DNA from: Planctomycetota bacterium | Lineage (GTDB): Bacteria; Planctomycetota; B129-G9 | Length of the DNA stretch: 6,171 nucleotides | Direction of reading: 5' to 3' | Assembly (NCBI GenBank): GCA_030607235.1 | Contig: JAUWEX010000081.1 | Span: 1 to 6,171 of the forward strand | Part shown: piece by piece, positions 5,525-6,171 of the stretch | Layout of the letters: the number at the start of each line of letters is the position of its first letter | Position numbering within the stretch: position 1 is the first letter of the stretch | Notes under the pieces: generated by a model | What the model was told of the DNA's origin: nothing | The model's input: the letters and a program-made list of their open reading frames with translations, nothing else | Databases searched by the model: none | Translations under genes and position numbers: made by a program

Positions 5525-6171
5525 TCACTTCGCGGATTTGAACACATACAACCGGTTGCCCAGCAACAGGCATAATTTGCCGTTAATAACGAAGCCCTCG
5601 ATGCGCACGCTGATAAGTTCGGTGGGCGACGTGAAACTGAAGTATTCCTTGCCGTTCGCGTCAAACACCTTTACGCGGATCTCGCGTTTTTTCGGAGACC
5701 CGGCGGCGGGCGGTGCGGTCTTGTGCATTTTCCCCATCACGACGTACTCTCCGGTGAAATTCTTGAAGTCGTAATACTCATTTTTGTTTTTCATGCCCTC
5801 CGACATGACACCCGTTTTGATATCGTAGGCGCAAAAATGTCTTGTCCATTTGTATGGGCCGACGGAGAAAACCCGGTCGCCGCAAATCTTGATGTCATCC
5901 AGTGTGGCATTAAACTCGACTCCGGTTTTGCCCGTCGCCGCAACACCGTCAAAAATGTTTACGATATTGTTGAGCAGTATGCTGCCAAATGACGATCGGT
6001 GGGAATGAGCCATCACGTACCGCTCGGAATAGTTGAATACCAGTTTGGTCCTTGAGATATCGACCGGCTCGCAAATGCTGCGGCCGTTCCAGAGGTCTAT
6101 CGAACGGAGGCGATCGTTCAAATCGGCGTATACGAGGATCCTGTCCGCCGCTACCCGGAAACCGTCCACGT
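5525..6171 (-). CDS. Beta-propeller-like protein, C-terminal part (truncated by window edge)
   Basis: At least 214 residues are visible, ending at TGA 5527-5525, and the frame stays open to the right edge. The GTG at 6169 could be read as a start, but no ribosome binding site can be checked and the sequence begins mid-blade, so the gene probably continues outside. Repeated short strands with the pattern xxVYxxD...IDLWNG, FCAYDIKTG, VKVFDANGKEYFSF and GNRLYVFKSAK resemble the blades of PQQ/WD40-like propellers, in which a strand reads a value and the next turn is DxxTG or DxxGK. About five such units are visible. Substrate and partners are unknown. Proteins of this type are often exported or scaffold-like, but the N-terminus that would show a signal peptide is missing. 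The assignment rests on pattern rather than a specific family motif. Confidence 0.7.
   Translation of the reverse strand, partial: VDGFRVAADRILVYADLNDRLRSIDLWNGRSICEPVDISRTKLVFNYSERYVMAHSHRSSFGSILLNNIVNIFDGVAATGKTGVEFNATLDDIKICGDRVFSVGPYKWTRHFCAYDIKTGVMSEGMKNKNEYYDFKNFTGEYVVMGKMHKTAPPAAGSPKKREIRVKVFDANGKEYFSFTSPTELISVRIEGFVINGKLCLLLGNRLYVFKSAK

Overview
The window looks like ordinary chromosomal DNA from a Gram-negative, moderately GC-rich bacterium. The clues are an outer-membrane-type lipoprotein and a large exported protein that joins a HEAT repeat, carboxypeptidase-regulatory-like modules and a Pro/Glu tail. That last style is common in Planctomycetes and related PVC-type genomes, so I lean that way, but nothing here proves the taxon. 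There is no rRNA or tRNA gene, CRISPR array, transposase or phage gene.

Layout, left to right. (1) Bases 1-119 hold the last 38 codons of rimO on the plus strand, which adds a methylthio group to ribosomal protein S12. (2) Bases 109-915, minus strand, encode a BtuF-like helical-backbone metal/corrinoid receptor with no signal peptide. It converges on rimO and overlaps it by 11 bp. (3) A 135-bp gap carries a good sigma-70-type promoter for gene 2. (4) Bases 1051-4257, minus strand, encode a 1068-residue exported protein of unknown function. (5) Bases 4337-4642, minus strand, encode a 101-residue DUF3467 protein. (6) A 329-bp divergent intergenic region (4643-4971) holds a perfectly palindromic -10 region and other short candidate signals. 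(7) Bases 4972-5454, plus strand, encode a 160-residue lipoprotein consisting of a single Cache domain. (8) A strong bidirectional terminator (5470-5507) follows. (9) Bases 5525-6171, minus strand, hold the C-terminal part of a beta-propeller-like protein that runs off the window.

Functionally these look like separate units rather than one pathway. The DUF3467 gene and the large exported protein may share a transcript (79-bp gap, same strand, no clear terminator), and the receptor gene seems to have its own promoter. The Cache lipoprotein is a monocistronic unit bounded by its own ribosome binding site and terminator. I found no convincing new multi-gene system. The items most worth a second look are the modular exported protein, the receptor with no transporter and no export signal, and the lone Cache lipoprotein.
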